Shown here in pieces: positions 39,901 through 49,037 of a stretch of 64,000 nt of DNA. The notes beneath the pieces were generated by a model that ran no database searches, was not told where the DNA came from, and worked only from the letters and a program-made list of their open reading frames with translations. A program made the translations under genes and the position numbers. Every line of letters starts with the position of its first letter. Position 1 is the stretch's first letter. Source of the stretch: Hormiphora californensis (Eukaryota; Ctenophora; Tentaculata; Cydippida; Pleurobrachiidae); NCBI GenBank assembly GCA_020137815.1, contig CM035352.1, forward strand, positions 4,389,498-4,453,497, written 5' to 3'.

Positions 39901-42900
39901 TCAATCAGCTTTACTCCAAAAATCAGAACGAGAAAACTGACACCTGGAAAGCCGACATCCATACTAAAATCAATCTGCAATCAGAACTGGAAAGTGCACT
40001 CAACCAACCTATATGCACTAATGATGTCGAAAAGGCTGTCAAGGATCTAAAAAGGGGCAAATCGCCAGGCATTGATGGAATACCTAACGAACTACTCAAA
40101 GAGGCATGTCCCAACACGATACAGCTACTCACACATCTGTATAACCAATGCCTCGAACACGGCGTGTACCCTTGGAACACTACGGTTATAACACCTATCC
40201 ACAAAAAAGGGCCCAAACATGACCCTAACAACTACCGAGCTATTGCTGTAGGGAGCAGTCTGGGGCGTGTCTTCTCCGCCATCTATCTGGAGCGCCTAGT
40301 GAACTTCAGGAAGACTCACTGCCCGGACCCGCCCAACCAACAAGGCTTTGTGAAGGGTGCTCAAACCAGTGACCACCTTTTAACACTCCATACTGCCATT
40401 CAGAAAGGAATACAGAACAAAGGAAGGCTCTACACTTGCTTTATCGACTTTCGTAAGGCATTCGATGGCCTCAACAGAGACGCCCTTCTCCTAAAACTGC
40501 TAAACCTTGGAGTTCGTGGGAAGTTCTTCAATGTACTCGACCACATGTACAACAACTCCAAGGCTCGCCTAAAACTAGCTCAGAAACTCTCTGATCTCAT
40601 TGACATCCAAATTGGTACAGAACAAGGGCATGTCACAAGTCCAGAGCTTTTCAAGTGTTTCCTCTTGGACCTATCCACAATACTCAATGATAAAGACCTA
40701 AAATCTGACCCAGTAGCACTAGGAACAGCCCTAGTGACTCACTTGCTCTGGGCTGATGATCTGGTACTTATGTCAACCTCGGCTAAGGGTCTACAAAAAC
40801 TCCTCGATGCCCTCTACCGGTTCTGCTCTGATTGGGATCTTACCGTTAACACCGAAAAAACGGCTATAATGGTCTTTAACCAAGCTGGGAGGAAACTCAA
40901 AGAATCCAACGGTTTTCTCTACGGCGACTCACACATCCCATCAACCAAGACCTATCAATATCTCGGTTTGACTTTCTCGGTGAATGGTAACCTACGAGAA
41001 GCCCAAAAACAACTGAGAATCAAGAGCATGCGGAGCATTTTCGCCATAAAAAGAATAGTGGATATCAGATCAATATCCAAGCAAGCGGCCCTAAAACTAT
41101 TTGATGCTCTGGTAGCACCTGTAGCAGGGTATGCATCAGCTATCTGGCTGCACGAAACAAGATTTCTCAAGACATCTCTAAACGGGAAGCATGTGAAAAC
41201 TACATCGAAGGACATCTGGGACGACCAAACAGAAAAATGTCAAACCAGCTTTCTGAGATGGCTACTAGGACTTCGGAAAAACACACCGCTACCTCCACTC
41301 TACGGGGACACTGATAGAGTCCCCCTGGCCGTAAGAAACAGCAAACACCTGCTGGACTTCCACAATAGACTATGTATCATGAGCAACACTCTCGACAACC
41401 AAAGCAAGCTAGTCGTACACGCCTATAACGAACAGAAGCGACTACAGTTGCCCTGGTATCAAAGTGTCCTAAGGACCTCCGAGATATTCGACTCCAATGC
41501 CCACCACCCGCAGAAGACACTTCTCCCTAACTCCCAACTCGTGCAGGCCCGTATCTCAGATTGGTTTTGGACCCAATGGGACGATATTCGCCACAGCAAC
41601 CGGAAGCTTGAATTCTACAACAGTGTCAAGACCGGACATGGCTTTGAGGATTACCTAGAAAGAAGGACGGCACCTGACTTCATCAAGTTAAGAACGAGTA
41701 CCCACCGCCTAAAAATCGAAACCGGACGCCATAACAAAACTGACAGATCTGAGCGCCTCTGTGATGATTGCTCCTCACCCGAGTCTATACCTCTTCTGCG
41801 TGCCCTCCCTTTCTTCGACCCCATCATCCAAGATGAGTGGCACATGCTGAATGAATGCACCCGCACCAAATCAGCTCGAGACCGCCTAACAGATCAAGAC
41901 AGAACCTCCCTTCGTGGTCATGTCTTCCCCTCACATATCAATCATCATCTCTCTCACCTAATTCACACCATCATCAACCCATAATACACACACTACCACC
42001 GCCCACCATACCTCTCCTCTCAACCCCCCTGAACCCTCTCTCTACCCCTCCTACTCCCACTTTTTTATAGTTATATGACAATAATATTATTGTTAAGTAC
42101 TTTTTAATTTGAATCTTGAAATCTTGAATCTTGAATCTTGTTTGGTAACAGTTACTAAGGAGAGAGAGAAAGAAATAACAAGATATGGGGCATGCCAGAC
42201 ATAACACAGAGGAATTGAGATAGTGAAACAAAAGGAAAGATAAAGAGAGAGTAATTGACGGAATGTGTTGTTTCTTTCTCTCCAATTTAGTGTGTAACTC
42301 TTCCAAACAGTGTTCCCTCTGTATTTCAGTAAGAACTGATCATTTTCACACACTTTGAATGTAACATAGGAGTTAAAAATAAATAACCTGCCAGTGGGAA
42401 ATAATCTGCCGCTGGACTGGCTGGTTATCAAGAGCGCGCTAGTGGGACTTCTCGCCACTGGCGCATTATTTAGTTAGCAGGGTATATAATTTTATCAAAC
42501 TTCATTGAAACTCATTCTACATACAGTAGGACCCCGATTTACCGGGCCTTGATTTACCGTGCAATACCCTTTCCCCCGAGCATCCCGGTAAATCGGGGTC
42601 CGACTGTACTATTATGATATTTTATAACTACCTTTCCAAGTAGGGAGGGTTGTTCAAGAGACAGTAACAAGCGACTCCGGGGCCTAACTGAACGACCTAT
42701 TTTCCTGGATTCGCATATCGAGTCTCTGAAAGCTATGCAGTCCATTATTACCAGGGGGATACCTGGCCATCTTAGATTCTCTGCTCAGGTAGGTGAGGGG
42801 GAATACCTCAACCTCTTAGATTCTCTGCTCAGGTAGGTGAGGGGAACCCGAAGCAACTATAATAGCCCATACTTGGGTTGTGCAATTTCCCTACGGTCAT

Positions 42901-45900
42901 AGCTGCAGAGAGAAGCTACAATTTGGAGGTTAGGAAGAACTCGGCATGTCGACAGACGACATAATCTCCATACCATATTTTGACCGTGGCCGTAGGGGAA
43001 AACGCAAAACGTAATTAAGAGTTGTTGTTGTCTGGTATTTCCTTTAGTTAAAGCTGAACAACAAACCGTGTTTTACACATCTATTGAAATGAATTACATA
43101 GTATTTTCAAGAAAATATATCTTCTACATTTTAGCTCACACACACACACACACACGTCCATTGTCCGATTCCTTTTTAAATTTCCACCCGTACGTATCCC
43201 GCCTCATCGTCCTCCAGTAGTGGGATAGCTCGGGAAGGGGGTAATTTCTCATATCCAGGATCAGCTGGCTCAGCCAAATATTTCCTTTCCATTTTTTCGT
43301 ACTCTTGCTTGTCTGGATCAACGGCTTTAGAATGTATCAATTTCTGGTAGACAGGCTCACCATAGTTGGCATTGGAATCTCTTGGTTGAGGAGGATCAAT
43401 TGGTGGGATGCCCTCGTCAATTGGTGGAATGCCCTCGTTAATTGGCGGGATCCTCGCATCCATTTGTCGTCTATCATGTAGGCGGCAACCTATAATCGCC
43501 ACCAGAGCGGCTATTGCAATGCCAGAAAGACATGTTATTGACACAATGTAGTTCACTGTAGTCCAATCACCGCTGTCAATCTCTCCTGTGCCATCATCGT
43601 CATTCCAATCAGTGATAATAATATCAGTTGGAGCTGTAACTTCTGTAAACCAGTTGATAAACACATTCAGAGAATGGGGGGGGGGAGGGGACCGGGGAGG
43701 GGACTGGGGAGGGGGGTCAGATAAACATGATAATGGGGGAGGGGGTCAGTTAAATTTTGGGATGGAGAGGAGGGTCGGGTAAACATCAGAACTTTCTAAT
43801 TGATAATGGCGGAACTATCACACAAATACTGACAGCAGTGGACTTACCGATACACTCAGCATCCTCAACAGGTGAACTCCATGTCCCGTTATCTTGACAT
43901 GTGGCGGTTGAATTTCCAACAAGAATGTGGTCCCCCCGACACTGAATGGTAATGATTGTACCAGGTAGGGAGTCTGACCAGATTCCTGAACCATCCACCT
44001 CGAACCCAGGACACAGTTCTAAAGGGGAAACAATTATTTACTACAATACGATAGTCTCTTCACTTTACAGAGGATTGTGATACTTCAAACAACGACCTCC
44101 TAGGCTAGGAGTCCTAGAGTGACAATAAAAAGACTAGCAGTATACCTACTGTATAATGAATAAAATGCAGTAGATACAATGTATTTATACGGGGGATACA
44201 TTTTGTCTGCGATATTTAAATTTCAAAATAGTTAACGGGTATTAAAAAGCCAATCACTATCTTGGCTATGATAGCACGGTGAAGCGAAAAGAGACCACAT
44301 CTTACCGATACACTCAGCATCCTCAACAGGCGAACTCCATGTCCCGTTATCTTGACATGTGGCGGTTGAATTTCCAACAAGAATGTGGTCCCTGCCTCGA
44401 CACTGAATGGTAATGATTGTTCCAGGTAAGGAGTCTGACCAGATTCCTGAACCATCCACCTCGAAACCAGGACACGGATCTAAAGGGGAAACGTATGTTA
44501 GAAGTGCTACCGACAGCAGCAATACACTTAACATCGCAATAGGTCCATAGTTCTATCTATTCTCTAAGCCTCTCATACCTGTAGTAAGGCATTGTCTGAA
44601 ACAGTAGCTCGGATATAAAAAATCTTTCTCGAGGGAAGTTATCGACTCCACGATGTCTTCATCCCACGGTTTGCACTTTTCCGGGAAGGCATACTTTAGA
44701 AGCTCCTCCCCGTTGAATGATATGAGCAGGATGGTATCGGTCTTAATTAGCTTCCAAACATGTTCATGTTCATCAGCAGTAGCATTAGTAGTAGCATTTG
44801 TAGCAGTAGTTGTATTAGTATTTGTAGCAGAGGTAGCAGATGTAGCAGGTGTAGGAGTAGTAGTGGGTCGGACAGAAATAACTGTGATGTAATTTTAGTT
44901 AGAAAGATACCGACCGGTTTGGGAACTATCAGAATTTTCCTATTATTCTTCTATTATATCTTTCTATAAGTTTTCGTATTTAGTCAGTTGTCTTACTGGA
45001 TACGTTACTACGAGAGGATTATAACTAAACAATATATATCTGGTGTCGGTCCCTGATATTCGTCTCACCTGTCTCGGTTGCCATGCAGTCCCCAATGATA
45101 TACTGTGTACTATCGGGCTCAAGGAATAGCGTTACACTCCCCGCGACATCTAGCCCACAGAAACCACTGCAACTACCAAACAATAGCACCACATACTTGC
45201 CGAACGGACTGCCGGTGTTGAAGTAGAGAGAACTACTCTCCAGATCTAACTTGATCATATCCTCAAAGTCATCTAACGGTATCCAACCTGTGAACAAAGC
45301 TTGAAGTAGCTACAACACCATGAAACAATTCAGTAACAAACCTTGAGATTGGGCGGTTGAGTTGGCGATAGATATGGTCGTGTGTACGTGTTGGGCGGTT
45401 GATTGGGCGGTTGATTGGCCCACCGTTAGGATAAGAAATATCAAAAGGTAAGCCATCATTTGGAAATGGAAAGTTTGTTTTTTGATCCCGCAGCTCACTC
45501 TATATCCTGTTATTCAGAAAACAAATGCATTTTCACACGGTCACGTGGTACATATCCAGCTACTCATACAATGGTTTTCTCCTTGTTTTTATGACTTTTG
45601 AGTTTTGACCTTGAAGGGCCGGTTGCACCGTCCGCGGCATCATGATGATTGGAGTGGGGGCAACTTTTGATAACGGCTACTCATGGAAAAAGTTTAAATC
45701 ATCTTTCACTCACTTTTAGTTAGAACTCATAAAGTCAAACCTCGATTTATCGGACCTCATGGGGAAACGTTTATTGCACAGTAGATCGAGGTGCACTGTA
45801 TATTTATATATTTTAGAGGTTCAGGTAAATTGAGATCAAATAAATCTAGGTTCAACTGTATACAATTGGGAAACAAAACTTTAATTTCAGATCAAACCAG

Positions 45901-46215
45901 AGCAAATGGAATCATTCCTGTGGTTGGCCCAAGTGGTTGGGACTTCAGAGATAACGTTACAAGACAAGTTGTGTCCCAATTCACCCTCCAAGAGTGTGAT
46001 CTTGAATCCTGGGGATACATGTAAGTAGCGGCATTTAGAATAGGCAATATCTTATTTCATCTACTTGTTTTTAAATGTATCTACTTTATATAATCTCATG
46101 TTTAATTTAATGTCTTGTACCTTCAGTGGTTTTATCGCCTGACGACATGGCATCGTTAGAGATACGGGGAGGAGAGGAGAGAATTCTGTTATATAATACA
46201 TTCCATACAGATTAG
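33913..46215 (+). CDS. Unrecognised type II membrane protein, multi-exon, interrupted by LINE and nested gene
   Basis: Function unknown. Exons: about 33913-34231, 34492-34646, 35067-35212, 42641-42788, 45891-46020 and 46127-46215 (stop TAG). The last four join in consistent phase. Residues ETVYNHAGFEDFLQRYENAG give a hydrophilic start, then one membrane segment (VAVVMVLLVVGAVGYVV) and a presumably luminal/extracellular part with YTDYQPWQFEMSAVLRMTQT, WFDWAIIYDLTCAV, KDYPCYHFPGK, LTERPIFLDSHIESLKAMQ and VLSPDDMASLEIRGGEE. Frame breaks near 34020 and 34610 look like single-base errors. The start is not fixed; an upstream exon may be missing. The intron 35213-42640 holds a LINE; the intron 42789-45890 holds an opposite-strand gene. 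Individual exons are supported by splice sites and open frames, not by a known family. Confidence 0.55.
34238..34360. mobile_element. Degraded pogo/Tigger-like MITE
   Basis: Begins seven bases after the donor of exon 1 of the type II gene. Three GATTTACC copies on the left and GGTAAATCGGGGGTCCGACT on the right match the family at 14186-14284. Ends are eroded. Confidence 0.55.
35245..35431. mobile_element. ~187-bp MITE-like element with nested palindromes
   Basis: Terminal inverted repeat ATAAACTCTTGCCA then CGCGTTAT, matched inverted at 35402-35429. Inside are three smaller palindromes: CTCCCAGCGCGCCGCTGGGA, TTTATCCGCCACTGGCGGAT and GTTTAAA pairs. A related CGCCACTGGCG-bearing element lies at about 42385-42490; both are followed by GGGTATATA-like or GGGTTATATA-like sequence. 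Confidence 0.6.
35691..36548 (+). other. Composite open frame upstream of the LINE, probably not a gene
   Basis: A 285-codon frame with a Pro/Ala-rich start and one hydrophobic stretch (VCVILLIVGLGTGLSLWGIG). Its second half reads antisense through two tRNA-like repeats (36149-36255, 36295-36408), so at least that part is accidental. It lies in an intron of the type II gene and just before LINE ORF1. It may be LINE 5' region. Confidence 0.35.
36149..36408 (-). repeat. Two tandem tRNA-derived repeats
   Basis: On the minus strand copy 1 has TGGCGTAACCGGTAGAGC (box A-like) and GGATCGAACCCCGTCC (box B-like); copy 2 has TTGGCGCAGTCG and GATCGCGGCCCGTCC. Both end in CATGC/GCAAG-type sequence and a T run, and both are preceded by a TGCGATTC(A/T)GA(T/C) word. 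Copies are about 145 bp apart. They look like tRNA-derived SINE heads; neither folds as a full tRNA. Confidence 0.5.
36548..38494 (+). CDS. LINE ORF1: coiled-coil protein with degenerate SGNH-hydrolase-like domain
   Basis: ORF1 of the intronic LINE, a 648-codon frame beginning right after a stop. The first ATG in frame lies only at about codon 176, so the start is uncertain: 5' truncation, a non-ATG start or an unseen frame break. Order: acidic Ser/Thr/Glu-rich region; a long coiled coil (about residues 300-390, with SLERKMDSMSAAM, KNLQKSVEDQQKLLQNQQ); a Ser/Thr/Gln linker; then about 190 residues resembling the SGNH/GDSL esterase domain found in some CR1-type ORF1s (AIVLHVGKEDILKKL in place of the HVGTNDL block, then CVSLPIPAP and GGKKLWLNL near the end). 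The GDS nucleophile block is replaced by AHGAEM and the Asn of GxND is absent, so it is probably not an enzyme. It overlaps ORF2 by 11 nt. Confidence 0.7.
   Translation: MDAPLDKISALFINPKHRSSVKVITSSSSEESLDFHYWIVPTFRTPIQNPIPPAVEPESIGHTTDSARETTAQASDETNDPKPETRVTITPEEKDPDGATESTTTKEISPETSSEVATPDSPNQIIFEPDSKNFIKKELATNIITSASKKTLKKLCEAADHTFTDILDARMLLLKDLDSIFEETSRPSAKFCRAMLEQLTSTAVNLELDRLEIESSVNTVAFKRTLLVKHWCEDSESTPHTASQKPVTAASLKKSSRKQQIKAPTDQQKVGESSEHTNGNRQEDVAKQPAQPESSKDIIIKLMEERLLSLERKMDSMSAAMVASDNGTELLLRESETKIKNLQKSVEDQQKLLQNQQLLINQLQTTTNNLNQALEKCTKDLQELRPTPSNHQPSYNSRRRQGSTRPDQSTTSSGNTTPNTISPHMRQPNAQPPTQRGTTTASGDLAPSKPKCFIAHGAEMDSFDRTLFSKSFDIETHKIASLEEAKTEPSNPSELQKAIRKHRPGAIVLHVGKEDILKKLKDKQPISAEIEILKSVVKGILQNTPSKICVSLPIPAPKLPSLDASIKNWNLQISRFITELRKNPAFTNRVFTINNARIGEHTTTQVATDSGIESIPTEHGGKKLWLNLREGLNRMTNPNHKRRPHNEE
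38484..41984 (+). CDS. LINE ORF2: endonuclease-reverse transcriptase, intact
   Basis: 1166 residues, enabling target-primed reverse transcription of the element. EEP endonuclease at about 10-270: NIVSWNIHGIKD, LLQETKG, AGDMNARLSG and LSDHCPIE, all catalytic blocks present. Reverse transcriptase at about 500-800: KSPGIDGIPNELLKE, PIHKKGPKHDPNNYRAIAVG, QGFVKGAQTSD, FIDFRKAFDGLN (motif A), TEQGHVTSPELF (motif B) and LLWADDLVLMS (motif C, WADD instead of the common YADD). The C-terminus has a Cys/His cluster CDDCSS ... HMLNEC. ORF2 starts inside ORF1 (ATGAAGAGTAA, ATG and TAA overlapping). No frame breaks, so a recent and possibly active copy. Clade not assigned. Confidence 0.88.
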   Translation: MKSNSQGAPEANSCTLNIVSWNIHGIKDANLGPKTNCHEFLAQLGGSHVFLLQETKGSVEVDSYICHNKTRPNPRSGGLTIGVHSTIAAHTKLIKTDHEDLLALRISRKITGTGKDLTIINVYDSPPESSYKKKWAGTSEERDTLHDLSQLLLSLRQTEILIAGDMNARLSGLNTIPPTQHISDDILSSGDPSYKQLRTSKDTVCNDRGAKLLDCLSSAELTILNGCTIGDLTGQYTCHTYNGASVVDYIIASDSIRCSTRSLKVRPLLPLSDHCPIEVTLNTKTTLKSATAQRKFLNLPDAPRRTKWKDTTAQLLKERQMKDSDAISGLIRTTCNCRNDVYTMNQKISDLLAAQLKSTEPAVDKKKKHKKRYTKSKWYDKECDILRFETNRLARAQGKGKTANPRIKDLYHQQKRLYRRTMRNKKSQLKQNLSSRILSSKTLNWDTIEELKQQFDQKEELSISHMTDFHSFFNQLYSKNQNEKTDTWKADIHTKINLQSELESALNQPICTNDVEKAVKDLKRGKSPGIDGIPNELLKEACPNTIQLLTHLYNQCLEHGVYPWNTTVITPIHKKGPKHDPNNYRAIAVGSSLGRVFSAIYLERLVNFRKTHCPDPPNQQGFVKGAQTSDHLLTLHTAIQKGIQNKGRLYTCFIDFRKAFDGLNRDALLLKLLNLGVRGKFFNVLDHMYNNSKARLKLAQKLSDLIDIQIGTEQGHVTSPELFKCFLLDLSTILNDKDLKSDPVALGTALVTHLLWADDLVLMSTSAKGLQKLLDALYRFCSDWDLTVNTEKTAIMVFNQAGRKLKESNGFLYGDSHIPSTKTYQYLGLTFSVNGNLREAQKQLRIKSMRSIFAIKRIVDIRSISKQAALKLFDALVAPVAGYASAIWLHETRFLKTSLNGKHVKTTSKDIWDDQTEKCQTSFLRWLLGLRKNTPLPPLYGDTDRVPLAVRNSKHLLDFHNRLCIMSNTLDNQSKLVVHAYNEQKRLQLPWYQSVLRTSEIFDSNAHHPQKTLLPNSQLVQARISDWFWTQWDDIRHSNRKLEFYNSVKTGHGFEDYLERRTAPDFIKLRTSTHRLKIETGRHNKTDRSERLCDDCSSPESIPLLRALPFFDPIIQDEWHMLNECTRTKSARDRLTDQDRTSLRGHVFPSHINHHLSHLIHTIINP
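42107..42140 (+). repeat. LINE 3' tail of AATCTTG repeats
   Basis: Four imperfect units of (TTG)AATC follow the ORF2 3' UTR and mark the likely 3' end of the element; many non-LTR clades end in a short tandem repeat rather than poly(A). Confidence 0.65.
42385..42495. mobile_element. Short palindromic MITE-like element
   Basis: CTGCCAGTGGG at the left and CGCCACTGGCG at the right, with further inverted words between; shares the CCACTGGCG core and the GGGTATATA flank with the element at 35245-35431. Confidence 0.45.
42524..42606. mobile_element. pogo/Tigger-like MITE, 83 bp
   Basis: CAGTAGGACCCCGATTTACC at the left end, its near-complement ending GTCCGACTG at the right, flanked by TA on both sides. 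Same family as 14186-14284. Confidence 0.75.
42770..42845 (+). repeat. Tandem duplication of a 5' splice site
   Basis: TCTTAGATTCTCTGCTCAG followed by GTAGGTGAGGGG occurs twice, 44 bp apart. The first copy is the exon end of the type II gene; the second offers an alternative donor that would shift the frame. Confidence 0.8.
43176..45459 (-). CDS. Single-pass receptor with two sushi (CCP) domains and tyrosine-rich tail
   Basis: Six exons in consistent phase 1 (minus): 45342-45459, 45069-45287, 44579-44881, 44306-44479, 43848-44018 and 43176-43642; about 484 residues. Order: signal peptide (MMAYLLIFLILTVGQSTA); a Cys-containing region of unknown type (exon 2, FGSCSGFCGLDVAGSV); a Thr/Ala-rich stalk plus a further Cys-containing part (exon 3); two sushi domains, one exon each (CPGFEVDGSGIWSDSLPG, TATCQDNGTWSSPVEDAEC); a short acidic spacer; one membrane helix (YIVSITCLSGIAIAALVAII); a cytoplasmic tail. 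The tail has a triple IPPIxEG-type repeat and YxxΦ motifs VYQKL, EYEKM, GYEKL, plus GYVRV, suitable for SH2 or adaptor binding. ATG 45459 follows a non-ATG open stretch. The gene lies inside an intron of the plus-strand type II gene. Ligand unknown. Confidence 0.8.
43672..43775. repeat. G-rich intronic repeat
   Basis: GGGGAGGGGACTGGGGAGGG-type repeats within the last intron of the sushi receptor gene. Confidence 0.7.
45733..45840. repeat. Degraded pogo-like MITE remnants
   Basis: Words such as AACCTCGATTTATCGG and GATCGAGGTGCACTGTA are inverted to one another and resemble the pogo-like terminal repeats, but the ends are no longer clear. Confidence 0.4.
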
Positions 46216-46218
46216 TAT

Positions 46219-46868
46219 CATGACGACCACACATGTTGCCATGACGACCACAAGTTGCCATGACGACCACACGTGTTGCCATGACGACCACAAGTTGCCA
46301 TGACGACCACAAGTGTTGCCATGACGACCACACGTGTTGCCATGACGACCACAAGTTGCCATGACGACCACAAGTTGCAATGACGACCACAAGTTGCCAT
46401 GACGACCACAAGTTGCCATGACGACCACACGTGTTGCCATGACGACCACAAGTTGCCATGACGACCACAAGTGTTGCCATGACGACCACACGTGTTGCCA
46501 TGACGACCACAAGTTGCCATGACGACCACAAGTTGCAATGACGACCACAAGTTGCCATGACGACCACAAGTTGCCATGACGACCACACGTGTTGCCATGA
46601 CGACCACAAGTTGTAATGACGACCACAAGTTGCCATGACGACCACAAGTTGCCATGACGACCACAAGTTGCAATGACGACCAGAAGTTGCCATGACGACC
46701 ACAAGTTGTAATGACGACCACAAGTTGCCATGACGACCACAAGTTGCAATGACGATCAGAAGTTGCAATGACGACCACAAGTTGCCATGACGACCACAAG
46801 TTGCCATGACGACCAGAAGTTGCCATGACGACCACACGTGTTGCTATGACGACCACAAGTTGTCAAGG
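46219..46868. repeat. 19/21-bp minisatellite (GTTGCCATGACGACCACA)
   Basis: More than 30 units of 19 bp, ATGACGACCACAAGTTGCC, mixed with 21-bp units containing CACGTG. The array begins four bases after the stop codon of the type II gene and ends about 400 bp before the TMBIM start. All three minus frames stay open because the unit has no stop, giving false proteins of up to 258 residues. Confidence 0.95.
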
Positions 46869-47069
46869 TTACTATCGGAAGATGTAGTGGTATACCAGTC
46901 TATTCAATATTTCTTTTAACTTCTTGACTTTATCTTGATCCAATTTATTTTTGAATTCTCCTCATTATATCTGAGTTTTTATCTTTGCTCCCCCACCCCA
47001 AGTCCCAGTCCTCCCCCAATCCCTGTTTACACCAACTACCCCCTGATTTAGCATCCCGGGATATGACAC

Positions 47070-47262
47070 TACCACCAGTCTGACACCACTCTGACACCAC
47101 TCTGACACCACTCTGACACTACTCTGACACCTGACTGACACTACTCTGACACCACTCTGACACCACTCTGACACTACTCTGACACCTGACTGACACTACT
47201 CTGACACTACTCTGACACCACTCTGACACCACTCTGACACTACTCTGACACCACCACCACTT
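47070..47262. repeat. 11-bp minisatellite (CTCTGACACCA)
   Basis: Repeats of TGACACCACTC and TGACACTACTC run to within a few bases of the TMBIM ATG, so most of the immediate 5' leader is minisatellite. Confidence 0.9.
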
Positions 47263-47269
47263 TGACGTC

Positions 47270-48271
<1,002 letters not shown>

Positions 48272-48299
48272 AGAGAGAGAGAGGGAGAGAGAGAGGGGA

Positions 48300-48375
<76 letters not shown>
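48272..48375. repeat. (GA)n microsatellite at the TMBIM stop codon
   Basis: The GA array starts immediately after the stop codon TAG; the 3' UTR therefore opens with the repeat. Confidence 0.95.
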
Positions 48376-48376
<1 letters not shown>

Positions 48377-48825
48377 TTATCAATAGATTTTGGGTTTAGA
48401 ACATAACATAATTATCATCTACAGCACACTTCTCTGTAAATAATAATCTCACTTTTTACTGCGGGTTCAGTTTTTACTCTATTTGATGGTTCACTATATT
48501 TGTTTCAACTTCTGTTAATATTCGAATTCACTTCTGTTTTGTTTCAAGTTTTTTTTGTTCTCTGATGTTTCTGTAAATTGTGCTTGGTATTTTATTTAAA
48601 TAGGGTTTAGTTATACAATTGCGTTTACCTTTGGGTTCCTAATATTTGTCCTCGATCCCTAAACCCCTTCAATATCTCAACTCTTGGTTGCCCTTTCTCT
48701 CAATTTCCCTTGGACCATTATTCTCCCAATTTATTCTTCTCTATACACCGCTAACATCATCCCCTCTATGATCTATCTACTGAAGATTCTACTCCTGACT
48801 ATAGTCTCCTATCTATACCCTAACC
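48376..48825. other. Intergenic sequence between TMBIM and SIN1
   Basis: AT-rich then C/T-rich unique sequence, presumably TMBIM 3' UTR and SIN1 upstream region. No exon supported. Confidence 0.4.
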
Positions 48826-48830
48826 CCGTC

Positions 48831-49037
48831 CCTTCTATGTTATAGCGGGTTGAATTATCCTCTCTTTACCCCTCTAACCCCTTCCCTCTCTCTCTCTCTC
48901 TATACCGCATAATACCCCTTCCCCCTTCCCTTCTATGTTATAGCGGGTTGAATTATCCTCTCTTTACCCCTCTAACCCCTTCCCTCTCTCTCTATACCGC
49001 ATAATACCCCCTTCCCTTCTATGTTATAGCGGGTGGT
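48831..49037 (+). repeat. 86-98-bp tandem repeat ending at the SIN1 exon 1 acceptor
   Basis: TTCTATGTTATAGCGGGT recurs at 48833, 48931 and 49017, with CTCTCTTTACCCCTCTAACC and TATACCGCATAATACCCC between. The third copy runs into the ATG at 49038, so a TTATAG acceptor is available in triplicate. Confidence 0.85.

Noticed and set aside
46061-46856. Minus-strand frames of up to 258 codons rich in Trp/Val/Cys/Gly
   Set aside because: They are translations of a 19/21-bp minisatellite that lacks stops in all three frames; composition is purely periodic.
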